From contig JANHCV010000003.1 in the NCBI GenBank assembly GCA_025594325.1, positions 248,001 through 312,000 on the forward strand: DNA of 64,000 nucleotides, given 5' to 3'. How positions within the stretch are numbered: position 1 is the first letter of the stretch; each line of letters begins with the position of its first letter. Positions 1 through 11,623 of the stretch are shown here, one piece after another. A model generated the notes under the pieces. That model saw only the letters and a program-made list of their open reading frames with translations. It ran no database searches and was not told where the DNA came from. The translations under genes and the position numbers were made by a program. Source of the stretch: Blastocladiella emersonii ATCC 22665. Taxonomy: Eukaryota; Blastocladiomycota; Blastocladiomycetes; Blastocladiales; Blastocladiaceae.

Positions 1-1
1 A

Positions 2-571
2 CCACCACACCATCACCACCACCACCACGCGCCGCCCCCGCCGCCCGGTCCGCCGACGACGCTGCACGAGTTCACGGCGCTCGCCTCGGCCTCCTCAACC
101 GCCTCGACCGCCGCGGCATCCAGCTCGGCGTCGAGCGCGGCGCGGAAAAAGTCCAAGCACCGCCGGCAGTCGCACATCCTAGCCGAGCAGCGGCGGCGCG
201 AGAACATCAACGCCGGGTTCGACGCGCTGCGCGTGGCGCTGCGCAGCGACGCGTCGCAGGCGTCGGTCCTGCACCTCGCCGCGCGCCGTATCAAGGTGCT
301 CGAGGACGCGCTGCTCGCCATCGCCGAGCAGCGGTGCGACGCGTGCGCGCCGTTCTTGCACGGGCTCAGCTTGCCGACCGAGAGCGAGCGCGAGGAGGCC
401 GCGACGACCATGGCCGCCGTCAATGCCGCGGTCGCCACGGTCGCGGCCGTCACGGCGGCAACCGAAGACGCGGGACCGTTCTTGCGCGCGCCGCACCGCG
501 CCGGCGGTGGCCAGCTCGAGGGGCTCCGGGATGATGTCGCGGAGCTCGGGAGCAATAGCTCCGTGGTCTGA
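2..571 (+). CDS. bHLH transcription factor, C-terminal part (5' cut by window edge)
   Basis: The reading frame is open from the first bases to the stop at 569-571, so the start lies outside the window. Visible order: a histidine run and proline stretch, a Ser/Ala linker, then a basic helix-loop-helix region from about 145 to 330. The basic part reads KHRRQSHILAEQRRRENI, with the H..E..RR pattern expected for E-box (CANNTG) contact. Helix 1 is INAGFDALRVAL and helix 2 is LHLAARRIKVLEDALL. An Ala/Val-rich tail follows. From the family, it should act as a dimeric nuclear DNA-binding regulator. The specific orthologue and targets cannot be told from this fragment. Confidence 0.8.
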   Translation, partial: PPHHHHHHHAPPPPPGPPTTLHEFTALASASSTASTAAASSSASSAARKKSKHRRQSHILAEQRRRENINAGFDALRVALRSDASQASVLHLAARRIKVLEDALLAIAEQRCDACAPFLHGLSLPTESEREEAATTMAAVNAAVATVAAVTAATEDAGPFLRAPHRAGGGQLEGLRDDVAELGSNSSVV

Positions 572-824
572 GTTGTTGGGTTGTGGGCCCGTTGTGGGCA
601 CGTCGTAGTCGTAGTAGAAGTATATATCCATCCATTTTGCCCTTAGCAACCTGTCTGTGTGTGTGTGCGACCGATCCGACGGGGGACGTGAATCCGAGGC
701 CCGCAGTGGTGGCGCAGCAGAGACGCGACGAGAAGCTGATGGACGCGCCGCGCCGCGCCATGTTCGAGAACGCGCCGCTTCTCGAACCCGTCGAGGAGGA
801 CTAGAACACTCACGCATGTATAGA

Positions 825-2217
825 TCACCGAAGCGACATCGGCTCGTCGTCATCGCCCGCATCCTCGTCGTCATCGCTGTCGCCAAACCCAACGAAATCG
901 GTGCTCCCGCCCAGGTCCTGGCCAAACTTCCACGCCACGTCGGCCGCGGGGGTTTCCGCGATGCTGTCGACAGCGGCGGCGGCGCGGTAGGTTGCCCGGC
1001 GCGTCTCTACATAGATCTAGGGAGTGAGTGGGGGTGATGGGGAGGAAGAGGGTGCGGGGAGGGCGTACCGCCGTGGAGGATGGCGGCGCGGCAGTAGGTC
1101 GAGATGCTGTGCTTGGCCGCGTCCTGGTTGGCGCCGAGCAGGCACGCGCTGGGTCGACGAACGGGTGAGCGACGGTCACGGATGAGCAAAGAGTGAGTAA
1201 AGCGTACAGGTTGACGACATCGAGCGGTCCGCGCGTCTCGAGGACCGACTTGGCGCCCGACGACAGGATCACGTTCTTGCCCTTGGACACGCGCAGCAGG
1301 TTGCTCGCGTTGGCGATCAGGTTGCGTTTCGCGGTGCTGTCTACACGCGCGTGAGCATACACGAGTCAATACACACGATCGAGCGGTTTCATACCATGAA
1401 AGTACCCTTGAAGGCGCCCGAGTAGCAAATCTCGAACACGATCCCACGGCGCACGGCCTCGCCGACGAGCGAGTGCTTAAAGTAAAAGGGCAGGCGCTGG
1501 GCGAGGTCGAGCGAGATGATGTCGCAGTCGACCTGCTGGCACGCGGCCATCCACGTCTTCTCGTTGGTCGGCGTGACCGCGAACAGGTCGTACTCTTGCA
1601 GGTGCGCGTTGGTCGAGTTCTGGACACGGGCGCGCAGGTCAGCGGACGGTTACTCGATCAGGATAGCAGACAACGAACCAGCGACGGAAGCTGCGACGGG
1701 TCGTCGAGCACGACCGTGAGCCGCTTGAGCTGGCGGATGGCTACGTTGCCGCGGCCCTGCGCGGTCATGACGAGGTGCGCATCGCCCGCCCACTCGGCGG
1801 GGTCCGCGAGCTGGATCGCCGACGCCAGGTTTGCGCCCAGCTTGCCGCGGACCGTCTGGTTGAAGGCCACGACGTGGTACCCGTCTACGCGGTTGGCCGA
1901 TCGATGGGATCAGCGCGATGGTCGATACCGGACGGCTCGGTTGGTTTGTCATGTGCCTCCCAGTCGAGACAACGGACGCGGTGCGACATGCATGTCTCCC
2001 ACGCGTGTGCGAGAGGTGACACAGGCGTGCACCATGCCGCGTCATTCCAGAAGGGCTCTCACTGGTCACACAAGCGCGGGAGGCAGCGCGGGAGAACGGG
2101 AGAGGGCGGGCGGGCCGTACGGGAGACAAGGTCTGCGGCGGCGCGGCGCGCGGCATCGATGGCCGCCTGCATGTTGACGGCCGACGTGGGCCACTGCACG
2201 TTCAAGTCGCACAGCAT
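825..2217 (-). CDS. RPP30: RNase P/MRP protein subunit p30 (RPP30)
   Basis: Six exons on the minus strand: 2217-2121, 1884-1679, 1619-1406, 1340-1208, 1148-1069, 1006-825; 912 nt, 303 aa. Introns start GTACGG, GTTCGT, GTACTT, GTACGC, GTACGC and end TAG or CAG. Known family role: protein subunit of nuclear RNase P and RNase MRP, for tRNA 5' processing and pre-rRNA cleavage. Diagnostic segments are the N-terminal MLCDLNVQWP, the central QRLPFYFKHSL, KGKNVILSSGAK followed by ETRGPLDVVNL, and CRAAILHGETR near the end. The TIM-barrel-like protein ends in an acidic Asp/Glu-rich tail. Joining exons restores continuous family alignment at every junction (for example AFK|DSTAKRN and DVVNL|ACLLGA), which fixes the splice sites. 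Confidence 0.93.
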
Positions 2218-3220
2218 CGTGGCGGTGCGCCGAGTAGCGTTACGTTGCAGCAAGTGGTGGGCGTCCCGATTAATCTGGGAGGGAGGGAGACGGAGACAGG
2301 GCGGGACGAGCGAGAAGAGAGACACTCGTCAGGTGACCGTGCGTCAGGCCAGCGCGTGCACGTGAGGGCGGCGCGACGCGTTGCTGCGCGCGGCCGCGGT
2401 GATGACCCAGGGCGGGCGAGCGACCGACCGACCGGCGGGCCCACCGACCCACCGACCCGCCCGACCCGCCGAACGGGCGGTCTGCGAACGCGCGCCCACG
2501 GGCCGCCCTGCTCCCAACCTTGCCCCCCCCCTTCGCCCCGCCGCCCTCCCGCGCCCGCCCCGCGCCCTGCGCACCCGAGTTCCGGTATTCGCCGCGGCGG
2601 TCTCCGCTGAGCCCCTCCACCCGCGACGTCCGTGATGAGCCGCAGACACGCACGTCGTCCCGCACGTGCGGGTACGGTGGCATCTCCGCCACGCTGCGTG
2701 ATAGCCACCGTGCCCCCCCGCTGCGCATGCTTGCCGCCGCGCCCGCACCCGCGGGCCATTCGACGCCGTGCTGCGAAATCGAGGGAACACACACTGCGCT
2801 GCCTGCCGCCGCCACGGCCTCGCGAGCCCGATCTGCATCCTCCCCCTGCTGTGCCCTGCCATGTGATGCCAGCTGCTGCGAGCGCCGCCGCCCCGTCACC
2901 ACCACCACCGCCTCTCGCCGTCGCTCCCACCGCCGACCCGCCGGCTCGTCCCTGCCCTCGCGTGCCCCACCGCCATCTGCCCGCCCGCCCGCCTGCCTTC
3001 CTCGGCCGGCGCCGCACCGGGTAAAACCTGTCTCCCGACCGCCGTCCGCGGCCGTCCCCGATCGCCGTCGCCGCCCGCCGCCCTCGTGGCCGCCGTCCCT
3101 CTGACGCGCCCTGTCATTCACCGTCATCCCACGCCCCGCGCGCGCGCCCGCTCTCTCCCTCCCCTCAACCGCTGCCACCCACCCCCCACACATTAAGAGA
3201 CTCTAGACACGTCATCGCGG
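2218..3220. other. Intergenic, divergent promoter region of RPP30 and the histidine kinase
   Basis: About 1 kb of very GC-rich DNA between two divergently transcribed genes. It holds short CCGACC-type reiterations near 2420-2480 and C-rich tracts near 2520-2620. Long open frames on both strands here look like composition artefacts: they lack family motifs and run in several frames at once. No clear TATA element was seen. Confidence 0.5.
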
Positions 3221-6200
3221 ATGCTTCCTCGCTCACTCCGCGCCTCGTCGACGACCGGCATCCCGCTCCTCCCGCTCTCCTCCGCGTCGCCCTCCTCCCC
3301 GCGCCCGCCTGATGCCGTCGCGCGGCCTTCCCATGCACCGCCCACCACCTACGCGCCCACGACCGCCGTGTCGCGCGCATCCGCCCCCACCGGCGTCGAC
3401 CCGATCCGCTCGCGGCACTCGGCGCGCCATCCCGCCGCCGCCGCCGCCGCCCGCGGCCCGCGCTCGCCGTCCGCCACGAGCCTCGGCACCATCTCGAGCG
3501 CGCGCGCCGCGTCGCCCGCCGCCACCTCGGCCTCGGTCGCGTCCCGCGCGTCGCGCACGTCGCGCGCGTCGCGATCAGATCTCGCATCACACTCGCCGCT
3601 GCTCGGCCCCGACCGCTCCCCGCCCTCCCCGCACCCGCCACCACCACCACCACGGCTGCCCGCCGCCGCGCGCGACACCGCCCCGTCGCCGCTCCAGCGC
3701 CGCGCATGGTTCATGCCGCACGGCACCTCGGGCCGCGCCGCCGGTATCCCGATCCGCACCCTCTCGCACGACACGGCTACGGCTGGCCGCGACCGCGAGC
3801 GCGTCCCACTCTTCACGCACCTCAACCTCGCGTACCCGGCGGGCGCCGGCGGCGACGACCGCGGGGGTGGACACGGCCGCGGTGGCGACGGCGCGCCCGA
3901 GAGCCACGCGCGCAGCCGCACCGACTCGGCGTCGTGGACCGGTCCCGCCGGTGCCGGCGGCGGCGGGCCGGGCGGCCGCGACCGCGACCGGTTCGACCTC
4001 AAGAGCTTTGCCGAGTCGCGCCTGTACCGCGTGTGGCGGCACCGGCGCGGGATCGTGTCGTTCTTTGTCGCGCTGCTCCTGCTCGCCGTCGGCGTGGCCA
4101 TCGGTATCGTGCTCTTCTACTGGTTCCGCGGCGTCGAGCGGTCGTACGCCCGGTCCGAGGTCCGCCGCCGGTGCGGCTCGCTCGCGGACTCGCTCAAGCT
4201 CGAGTTTAATACCAACCTCAACACCTTTGTACGCCTCGCTCATTGTGTGTGCTGGTTGGTCGTCGGCTGACACGCGCGTTCCCCGCGTGTAGATTGTCGA
4301 CTACGCCGGGTTCATGGGCACGTCGGGCAGTATCAACAACCGTACGCTCTCTGCTGCATCGCCCGGCCTCGCTCGCTCACCACGCCGCCTTCCCTCCGTT
4401 CGAACCAGGCACCCTCATCTCGTTTGCCGAGAACGCGGCCAACCAGTCGGACCGCCTGTTCGGCGTCATGCTCGCCCCGCTGCTCTCGGGCACCAAGTTC
4501 GACCTGTACAGCACCCGCTACAACTTCACCATCGTGCGGCCCGTGCAGTCCCAGTTCCTGCTCATCTCGTTCCCCATCACGCTGCGCTTCGCGTACGTCT
4601 GTTTTGGCAATGCTCGTCGCGGCATCTCGCTCACCGCCGCGAACCTCGTAGCATGGTCCCGATGAGCAGGACGCCCTTCATCTACCCGATCGGCTACGAC
4701 CTGCAGGTCCCCATCGAGTTCTCGGCGGCGATCCGCACCGCGTTCGCGACGGGCCGCCCGGCGCTCGCCCTGGGCGCGTCCAACGTGTCGTACGTGCCGC
4801 CGCCGCGCGAGCGCATCTACGTGTTTGCGCGCATCGAGGACGCGCCCGACCCGCAGTTCTCGTCGTGGATCATGACGGCCATTGTCGACTCGGCCGCGAT
4901 CCTGGCCGCCAACTTTGACCCGGGCGCCGTCAACGGGCTCGCCATCGAGCTCGTCGACCAGTCGTCGGACGCGGTCATCCACGCGGTCCCGAGCGACGAG
5001 GCCATTGCCAGCGACATGGTGCACGTCAGCGTCGACATCGTCGACCGCGTGTGGCTGCTGTCGTGCACCAGCACGCAGTCGCTGCGGCGGTCGTTTGCGA
5101 CGCCGTGGCCGTTCGTTCTCCTGTTCATCGTGATCGCCCTATTCCTGATCCTCGCCGAGATCCTGCGCCGCGGCCTCCTGCGGTTCCTCGCGGCGCGCGC
5201 CGTCGCGCACCGCGTCGAGCAGCAGGCCGAGCTCGTCACGGCGATCCGCACCTACTCGACGGGCATCCTGCGCGCCGTCCGCGACCCGCTGCTCGTCCTC
5301 GACGGGCTCGGGTACATCATCGGGCTCAACCAGGACGCTATCGAGAAGCTCGGGCTCACGGGCGACTTCGCGCAGGCCCACGTCTCGGACCTGATCCCGT
5401 CGTCCAACGCGCTCACGACGCTGGCCCCCGGGACCTACGAGGTCGGCCAGCTCGGCGCGGGCTCGGGCCGCGCCTTCTTCGCGGAAGCCACCGTGTCCGA
5501 GGTCGCCAGCCACAAGCGCGGCGAGCTCGCGCAGGTGCTGCTGCTGCACGACGTGACGGACCGCATCCACATGCTGCAGTCGATCCAGGTCGCCGAGCAG
5601 GCGGCCAACCGCGCCAGCGCGTCCAAGACGCAGCTGCTGTATTTCGTGTGCCACGAGATGCGCAACCCGATGTACGTCATCGAGACGCTCGTCGAGTCGG
5701 TCCAGGCGCTGCTCCCCGTCCGCGAGACGCGCGGGCTCGCGCGCGTCCAGCGCGCCGTCCACTACGTGTCGGACCTGCTCGGCAACCTCGTGGACCTCAT
5801 GGCCGACGACCCGCTCGCGTGCACCGACCGCCGGTGCGGGCTCGCGGTCCCCATCCGCGCGATCCTCGACGATGCCGTGCGCCCGTGCCGCGACCGACTC
5901 GCCGCCCGCGCGATCGCCGTCCAGCTCTGGGTCGTCCCCGATAGCCAAGGCGCGCTCGTCGACTTTGACCACTGCATCTGCCTCCTCCGCCGCGTCGTCG
6001 CCAAGGCCACGTTCATCGCCATCCACTCGTCGTGCGCCCACGCCACCGTCGACCTCGAGCTCGCCTACTCACCCGCCACGCGCGCCGTCTGGTTCCACTC
6101 CCGCGGACCCGTCTGCACGCCGTACACTCGCCTCGAACTGTTCGGCCAGGGCCCGCAGGAGGTCCCCGAGCCCAGCCACCCCGAGGGGTCGCCGTGCCCG

Positions 6201-8235
6201 TCATCGTCGCCCGCGGTCTCGGACCACGGCGGCGGTGGCGGACCCGCGCCGCGCGACCCGCAGCGCAGCCTCGACAAGCTGCACGGCAGCGTGCTGAGCC
6301 TCGGACTCACGGTCGTCGACGCCCTGCTGCGGCCCATCGGCGGCACCGTCGCGCAGTTCCAGCACCCGAAGCGTGGCGGGCTGGATATCAGCCTCCAGCT
6401 CCCGTACCTTCCGCCGCGCAGCGACGCGCCGCCCGTGACCGAGCCGCCCGACGGCAGGCCGACCATCGACCCGACCAACGCAGCGGACCGCGCCCGCGCG
6501 GGCGACCTCGTTTCGCCCGCACCCGGCGAGACCGCCGACGGCGCCGTGGCCGCGGCCGCCGAGGGCGACGCGTTCGACGAGGAGATCTCGCTCCCGCCGC
6601 TGTCGCGCGGCACCTCGGCGTACCCCGAGTACGCGGGCGCCAGCCGCAACGCCACGCACGACCTGACTCACGCCATTGTCGAGATCTACGACCACGGCGT
6701 CGAGTGCCCGCTGCAGACCGCGGTCCCCGTGCCGCTCGCCGGGCTCGTGCCGAGACCATCGGGGTCGGTGGCTGCCGAGTCGACGGCGCGACGAGCTACG
6801 CCGGCGCCGCCAGAACCCGTCGTGCATCCGCCAGAACCGCCACGAACGCCGCCGCACCACGGGCTGCCGAACGGCGTCGCGGTCGCGGTCGCCGTCGAGG
6901 ACGATGAAGACGACGTCCGCCTCCTCTCCGCACCACCCTCGCCCGCCCGCTCGGTCCCCATCGTCGACGACGTCCTCGAGCGCGCCCTGCGCACCGCGCT
7001 GCCGCCGTCCATCGCCTCCTCGTCCTCGCGCGCCGCCAGCTTCGCGTCCGCTGTCACGTCGCAGGTTCCGCTCGCCGCGTCGGTCCCGCTGCCGCCGTCC
7101 CCGCTTGCCCGGCGTGCTACGGCGAGTCCCGCCGCAGTGGCGCGGCCGCCGTCGGTGCAGCTCGGACCAGCGACGCCGGGACGGTCGCCGCTCGGCGGGG
7201 GCGAGCCGGTGGTTCCTGAGCCCGCGGTCGTCGCGGCCAAGCCCGAGCCGGCAGGCTCGCCACCGAGTGCAGCGGTCCCCCGACCACCGTCGTTGCCCAC
7301 CACGCCGTCGCGACCAGCAGGACCAGCTGGACCTGCGCTCGGGACGCCCGGGCGGCGACCACCGCCAGCACCCGCCGACCCCGCCGCACCGATCCCTGGT
7401 ACGCCGCCAGCACCCGGCTCGAATGCGACCACGCCGTCGGGGATCGACTCGGCCGTGGCCGCGTCGTCTGCTGCGGCTTCCGCGGCCACGACGCCCGCGC
7501 GACCGTCGGTGCCCGCGTCGCAGTCCGTGTCGACCACGGCCTCGGTGACTACGACACCCGCTCGGCCATCGGCAACAAGCTCGGTCACCGCGTCGGCGAC
7601 TGCGTCGGCGAGTACCACGCCCGTTCGACTACCAGTACCCGTCGCCGCTACTGCGCCTGCGCCCGCTTCGGCGGCCACTGCATCTGCAACTACCCCGCTG
7701 GGCATTACGCCGTCTCGCACGTACACCACCGCCGAGCCCGCTGCGCCTGCGCCACCACCACCACTACCAGAAGAACCTGCCGCGCCCAAGAAGCGCGTGC
7801 TGGTGGTCGAGGACAACGCGCTGGTGCAGCGGGTGACGCGCAAGCTGGTCGAGGGGCTCGGGTTCGAGGCCGAGTCGGCCATGGACGGGGTGCAGGGCGT
7901 GGCCAAGGTCGCGGGGCCCGGCGCCGCGGCCGCCGCGGGGTTCGACCTGGTGCTCATGGACCTGGTGATGCCGAACATGGGGTACGCTCTCGCGACGTGG
8001 ACAGGGTGGGGCATGAGCTGACTTCATTTCGACGGCGTGTAGCGGGCACGAAGCCATGGCGGCGATCCGCGCGGCGGGGTTCGGGCAGGACTCGCTGCCG
8101 ATCGTGGCGGTGACGGCCAACGCGCTGCCCGAGGAGCGCGAGCGGTGCCTCGAGGCCGGGTTCAACGTGTTCCTGACCAAGCCGCTCAAGAAGGAGGTGC
8201 TGCGCGAGGTGTGTGTGTCGCTCGGGCTGTTGTAG
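3221..8235 (+). CDS. Hybrid sensor histidine kinase (membrane sensor, PAS, HisKA, degenerate ATPase, receiver)
   Basis: Exons 3221-4228, 4293-4341, 4409-4592, 4652-7981, 8043-8235; 4764 nt, 1587 aa. Order: disordered Ser/Pro N-terminus (1-270), TM1 (about 280-303), a roughly 260-residue extracytoplasmic segment placed like a CHASE-type sensor, TM2 (about 564-585), a PAS-like region, HisKA with H-box YFVCHEMRNPMYVIETL (His about 748), an ATPase-like region, an Ala/Pro/Ser/Thr-rich linker of over 500 residues, and a receiver domain from about 1459. The receiver begins RVLVVEDNALVQR, with phosphoacceptor Asp (about 1517) in DLVLMDLVMPNM and the conserved Lys in FLTKPLKKE. The last intron lies inside the receiver, right after MPNM. 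The N and G boxes of the ATPase are eroded (see findings), so autokinase activity is doubtful while H-box and receiver look intact. Confidence 0.9.
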
Positions 8236-8620
8236 CTACTGAGTTGGGTTGGGTTGGGTTGGGTGTGATTTCTCATTGGTGACGAAGCAAATGTATCTGT
8301 GGGTGTCAGTTTTGCGTAAACGTTTGATCGGTCTGTTGTGGTGGTACGAGGGGAAGATGGGTTAGGGTATAGCGGTAGCGGTGGCCATGGTCACGATGGC
8401 CACGGCCATGGCCGCGGTCGCAGAGGGCAGGTCAAGAAGCAGCAATTCAAGGCAACAGGGAGCGATCGTTGTTGGAGCGCACGCGGCGCGAGGCCGAGCC
8501 GGGAGGGCGCGGCAGTCTAGTGGCGGGGAAGAGGATCGGGAGCAAAAACGCAAAGGTGGAGCAAGGAAGCGAAGGGAGGGGAAAAACCGTGAGCACGGCG
8601 GGGAGACAAAGCAGAAACAC
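8236..8620. other. 3' region between convergent genes, with a (TTGGG)n tract
   Basis: Between the histidine kinase stop and the PAS-protein stop. Positions 8244-8263 hold about four TTGGG/GGTTG units, starting nine bases after the kinase stop codon. The rest shows no gene-like signal. Confidence 0.6.
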
Positions 8621-10910
8621 TCAGGCGCGGGACGTCGCGGCCGCAGCAGCAGCCGCCCACGGCTCGCCAGCGGCGTCGACGAGCGTGTACATGGGCAGCA
8701 TGTGGTGGAGCACGTCGAGGTGGCACACCTCGCACAGCGTGAGATGCACCGCGACGTCCGCGAGCACCAGCCCGGCGTCGCACAGCTGGTCGGCCGTGAG
8801 CCAGAGCCGCGACGCGCGTGCGAGCGGGACGATCTGCATCCCCAAGCACCGCGCGCGGTGGCCGAACACGGGGACGCCGGCGCGCGCGTACACGGGCTGC
8901 GGGTCGGTGACGACGCACGCGGCGTAGTCGATCTGCTGGTCGGGCGTCAGGTTGGCGAGGTCGACCTGGGCGCGCTTGCACAGCGTGCACACGGCGTGGG
9001 CGAGCGGCGACGGGTGCGTGACGAGCGGCAGGGCGAGGTGCGGCGCCGGGCGCGTGCGCGGCGTCGACGACAGGACGCGCGTCGTCCACACGAGGTGGTG
9101 CGCGGCGCCCGAGGGCCCGGCCAGGCGGCAGAGTGTTGTCTGCATGTGCCGCTCGACGCGCGGCGTGTCCGAGTACCACTGGTACGCGAGCCGCGACTTG
9201 GGGCCTACACGGTTTCGGGGGGAAGAGATCACGCAGAGGAGGAGAGGAGAGCAGACACACACACAGCGAACGGTGGGTGGTGAGCCCAGCTCTCTCGCGC
9301 AGGGCGGGGATCGCAGGGGAGCGCGTACCGGCGACAAAGATGCGCAGCATGTGGCGGAATAGGCGCCGCATGTCGGGCGCGGTGATGAAGCTGAGCACGT
9401 CGCGGCCGAGCACCATCGGGTGCAGCACGAACGGCGACGCCGCGTCGAGGAACGGGTGCACGAGCGCGTTCTCGACGGCGTGGTCCCATCCACGACCGCC
9501 GCCCGCGCCGCCGGGCGAGTCGCCCTCGACGCTCACCACGGTCCCGTCGCACGACGTCACAAACGTCACCTCGTCCAGCTCGTCCAGCACCGCGCCCTTG
9601 GCCAGCAGCTCGCCCGCCGTCGCGCACGCCGTCACGTGGCCGCCGTGCAGCCCGAGGCCCGGCGGCGTGCGCGCCACGACCGCGGCAGCCGGCCCGCCCC
9701 CGTAGTCGTGCACCGCGATCGCGCGCGGGAGCGGTAGCGCGAGCGCCGGGCCCAGGTTGGGCGGCGGTGGGAGGCGCAGCGGCATCGGGAGCGGCGGGGC
9801 CAGCGCCGCCGCGGTCGCCGTGGTCGGTTCGGCGGCCAGGTTGATGCCGTGGCTCAGGGCGAGCGAGACGGCGTCGACGGTGGTGGTGCGCAGCGACCCG
9901 GAAGCCGAGGCCGAGGTCGGGGTGCGGATCGCGCCCAGGTTGACGAGCGGGAACGGGTCGAGCGCGGCCGGGTCGGTCGCAGCGGCGGTGGGGCCCGAAC
10001 GCGGCGCGGGATCGACGTCCATGCGGTGGTGGTGGTGCGGGTACCCGTTCGCGTGGTGGTGTCCGTTCGGCTGCGCGTAGGCCGGGTACGCGTGGTGGTG
10101 GCCGTGGGCATGGGCAGCGGCCGATGTCGCGAAGGCGGGCGGGGGCGGCGGGGGCGGATCGGCGGCGGCCGAGGCCGAGGTGGCGGCGCGCGCGGAGCTG
10201 GGCGCGGTGGACGATGCAGCAAGATGCATGGTTGCAGAGGGCGAGGAGGACGAAGAGGTGCGGTGATTCGGCGGGGTGAGGGATGAAGGCGAGACCGATG
10301 GCGGCGCGACCGAGGTTGCGCCCGGTTGTGAGGCGGTGGCCGAGCGCGGCGGTGCGGCGGTGATGGGGGTGGCGGCGCGGACCGAAACGGGCGCCGCCCG
10401 CGATCGCGCCCACCCGTGCCACGGCCCGATCCCGGGCGCAACGTTTGTTCCGCCCGCGCCGGACGCGTGGTCGTGGTCGTGGTCGCGGTCGCGCACCACT
10501 TGCTGGAACTCGCCCTCGGCCGTCGCCGCTGCGGGTCCACCGTGCTCGAAGCTCAGGGCCGGCGGCGCTGCGACGAGGTTGTGCTGCTGGTGGGCCGGGA
10601 GCGCCGACGGGGACACGGACGCGGCGGGCAGCCCGATGGCCGCGGCGAGACACGACGACGCGAGCGGGACGGGCTCGGCTGCGCCGGACACGGCCCCGCC
10701 CGGCAGCGCCCACAGCAGAGGAGGTGCCTCGTCGCCGCTAACGCCGTCGAGCGACAGGTACACGGCCATGTCCTCGAGCGCCGCCGCCGCGGGCAGCGCG
10801 TACGGATGATGCGCGGGCGGCGGCGGGGCGGGCGGCGGCGGGAGCGGGCCGCAGGTGCTCGGCCAGTGGGCGGTGGCCGCCGTGGTGGGAAGCAGCGTAT
10901 CGAAGCGCAT
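8621..10910 (-). CDS. PAS-fold protein with two C-terminal Cys pairs, function unknown
   Basis: Two exons, 10910-9329 and 9204-8621; 2166 nt, 721 aa; intron GTACGC...TAG. The first 350 or so residues are low-complexity (Pro, Ala and His runs such as HGHHHAYPAYAQPNGHHH). A PAS-like fold follows: VTFVTSCDGTVVSVEGDS, VLGRDVLSFITAPDMRRLFRHML, and after the intron YQWYSDTPRVERHMQTTL. Further on are CTLCKRAQVD and CEVCHLD. This layout resembles bacterial PAS proteins with a 'VGRSLWDFI ... H/LYR ... CDSPDLRRFM' core and a CxxC segment, from memory of that family. No kinase, cyclase or DNA-binding domain is visible. A sensory or adaptor role is inference. A TATA-like element lies about 103 bp upstream of the ATG. 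Confidence 0.7.
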
Positions 10911-11623
10911 GGCGGGCCGGTGAGTGTGTGTGGACAGGCAGGGACGATGGCGATCAGCGACGGCAACGTTGCGACGAGCGGAGCCCGGACGGATCTCCGA
11001 TAAGCTGCCTCCTTATATAGCAGCGCCCCCGGTCCTCGCCACGCGGCGCGCCGCTGCGTGTCCGTGGCCATCGGGCCGGCACGGCGCGCGGGTGTGGGTG
11101 TGCGCGACTCGGGTGTCCGCAGACGTCTCCCGCGTGCGAGTGCGTCTCCGTGAGGTGTCCTCTCCCCCTGAACGGGAGAATTCGGCGCGAGACAGGAAGA
11201 AACACGACCACGCACACCCGTTCTTGTTCACCGCACACCCGCCCATGCTTGGCACGCGTGGGAATTGGCAGGGCGAGGGCTAGGGTCGTGGGAATCGTGT
11301 CCTCACGGCGCCCGTCGCCCTGCTTGCGGTTGGCCGCGAGCACGCACGCACCGCTCCCGCCCGCGGGAGACGCTCGCTCGCTCGCTCGCGTCCTCGCACT
11401 CAAGGGAGAGACGCAGCAGCTCCCGCTTCCGCGCTTGGCACGAGCGCGCGAGAGCATGAGGGACGCGTTTTCGTGCACCGTTCGCGTGAGGTTGGGTGCC
11501 GGTTGCTCGCGCCGCGCCCATCCGAGTCGCGCGGTGATCACTGCTCTGATCGGGACGCGGACACGCAGACGCAGACATGAGCTAGCTATGCAGTAGATTT
11601 CATTTTCACCCCACCGGCACTCC
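10911..11623. other. Intergenic: promoter of the PAS gene and 3' end of the CobW gene
   Basis: About 700 bp with no convincing coding signal. It contains the TATA-like box at 11013-11020 and a short CGCTCGCTCG reiteration near 11370-11390. Confidence 0.5.
11013..11020 (-). promoter_or_regulatory. TATA-like box upstream of the PAS-protein gene
   Basis: The minus strand reads CTATATAAGG here, about 103-110 bp upstream of the PAS-protein ATG. Such A/T runs are rare in this GC-rich stretch. Assignment by position and sequence only. Confidence 0.5.

Noticed and set aside
2202-3193. Several long overlapping open frames on both strands between RPP30 and the histidine kinase
   Set aside because: All are Arg/Pro/Gly/Ala-rich, overlap in several frames and lack family motifs: expected by chance at this GC content.
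8244-8263. Telomere repeat
   Set aside because: Only about four units, inside a gene-rich interval directly after a stop codon.
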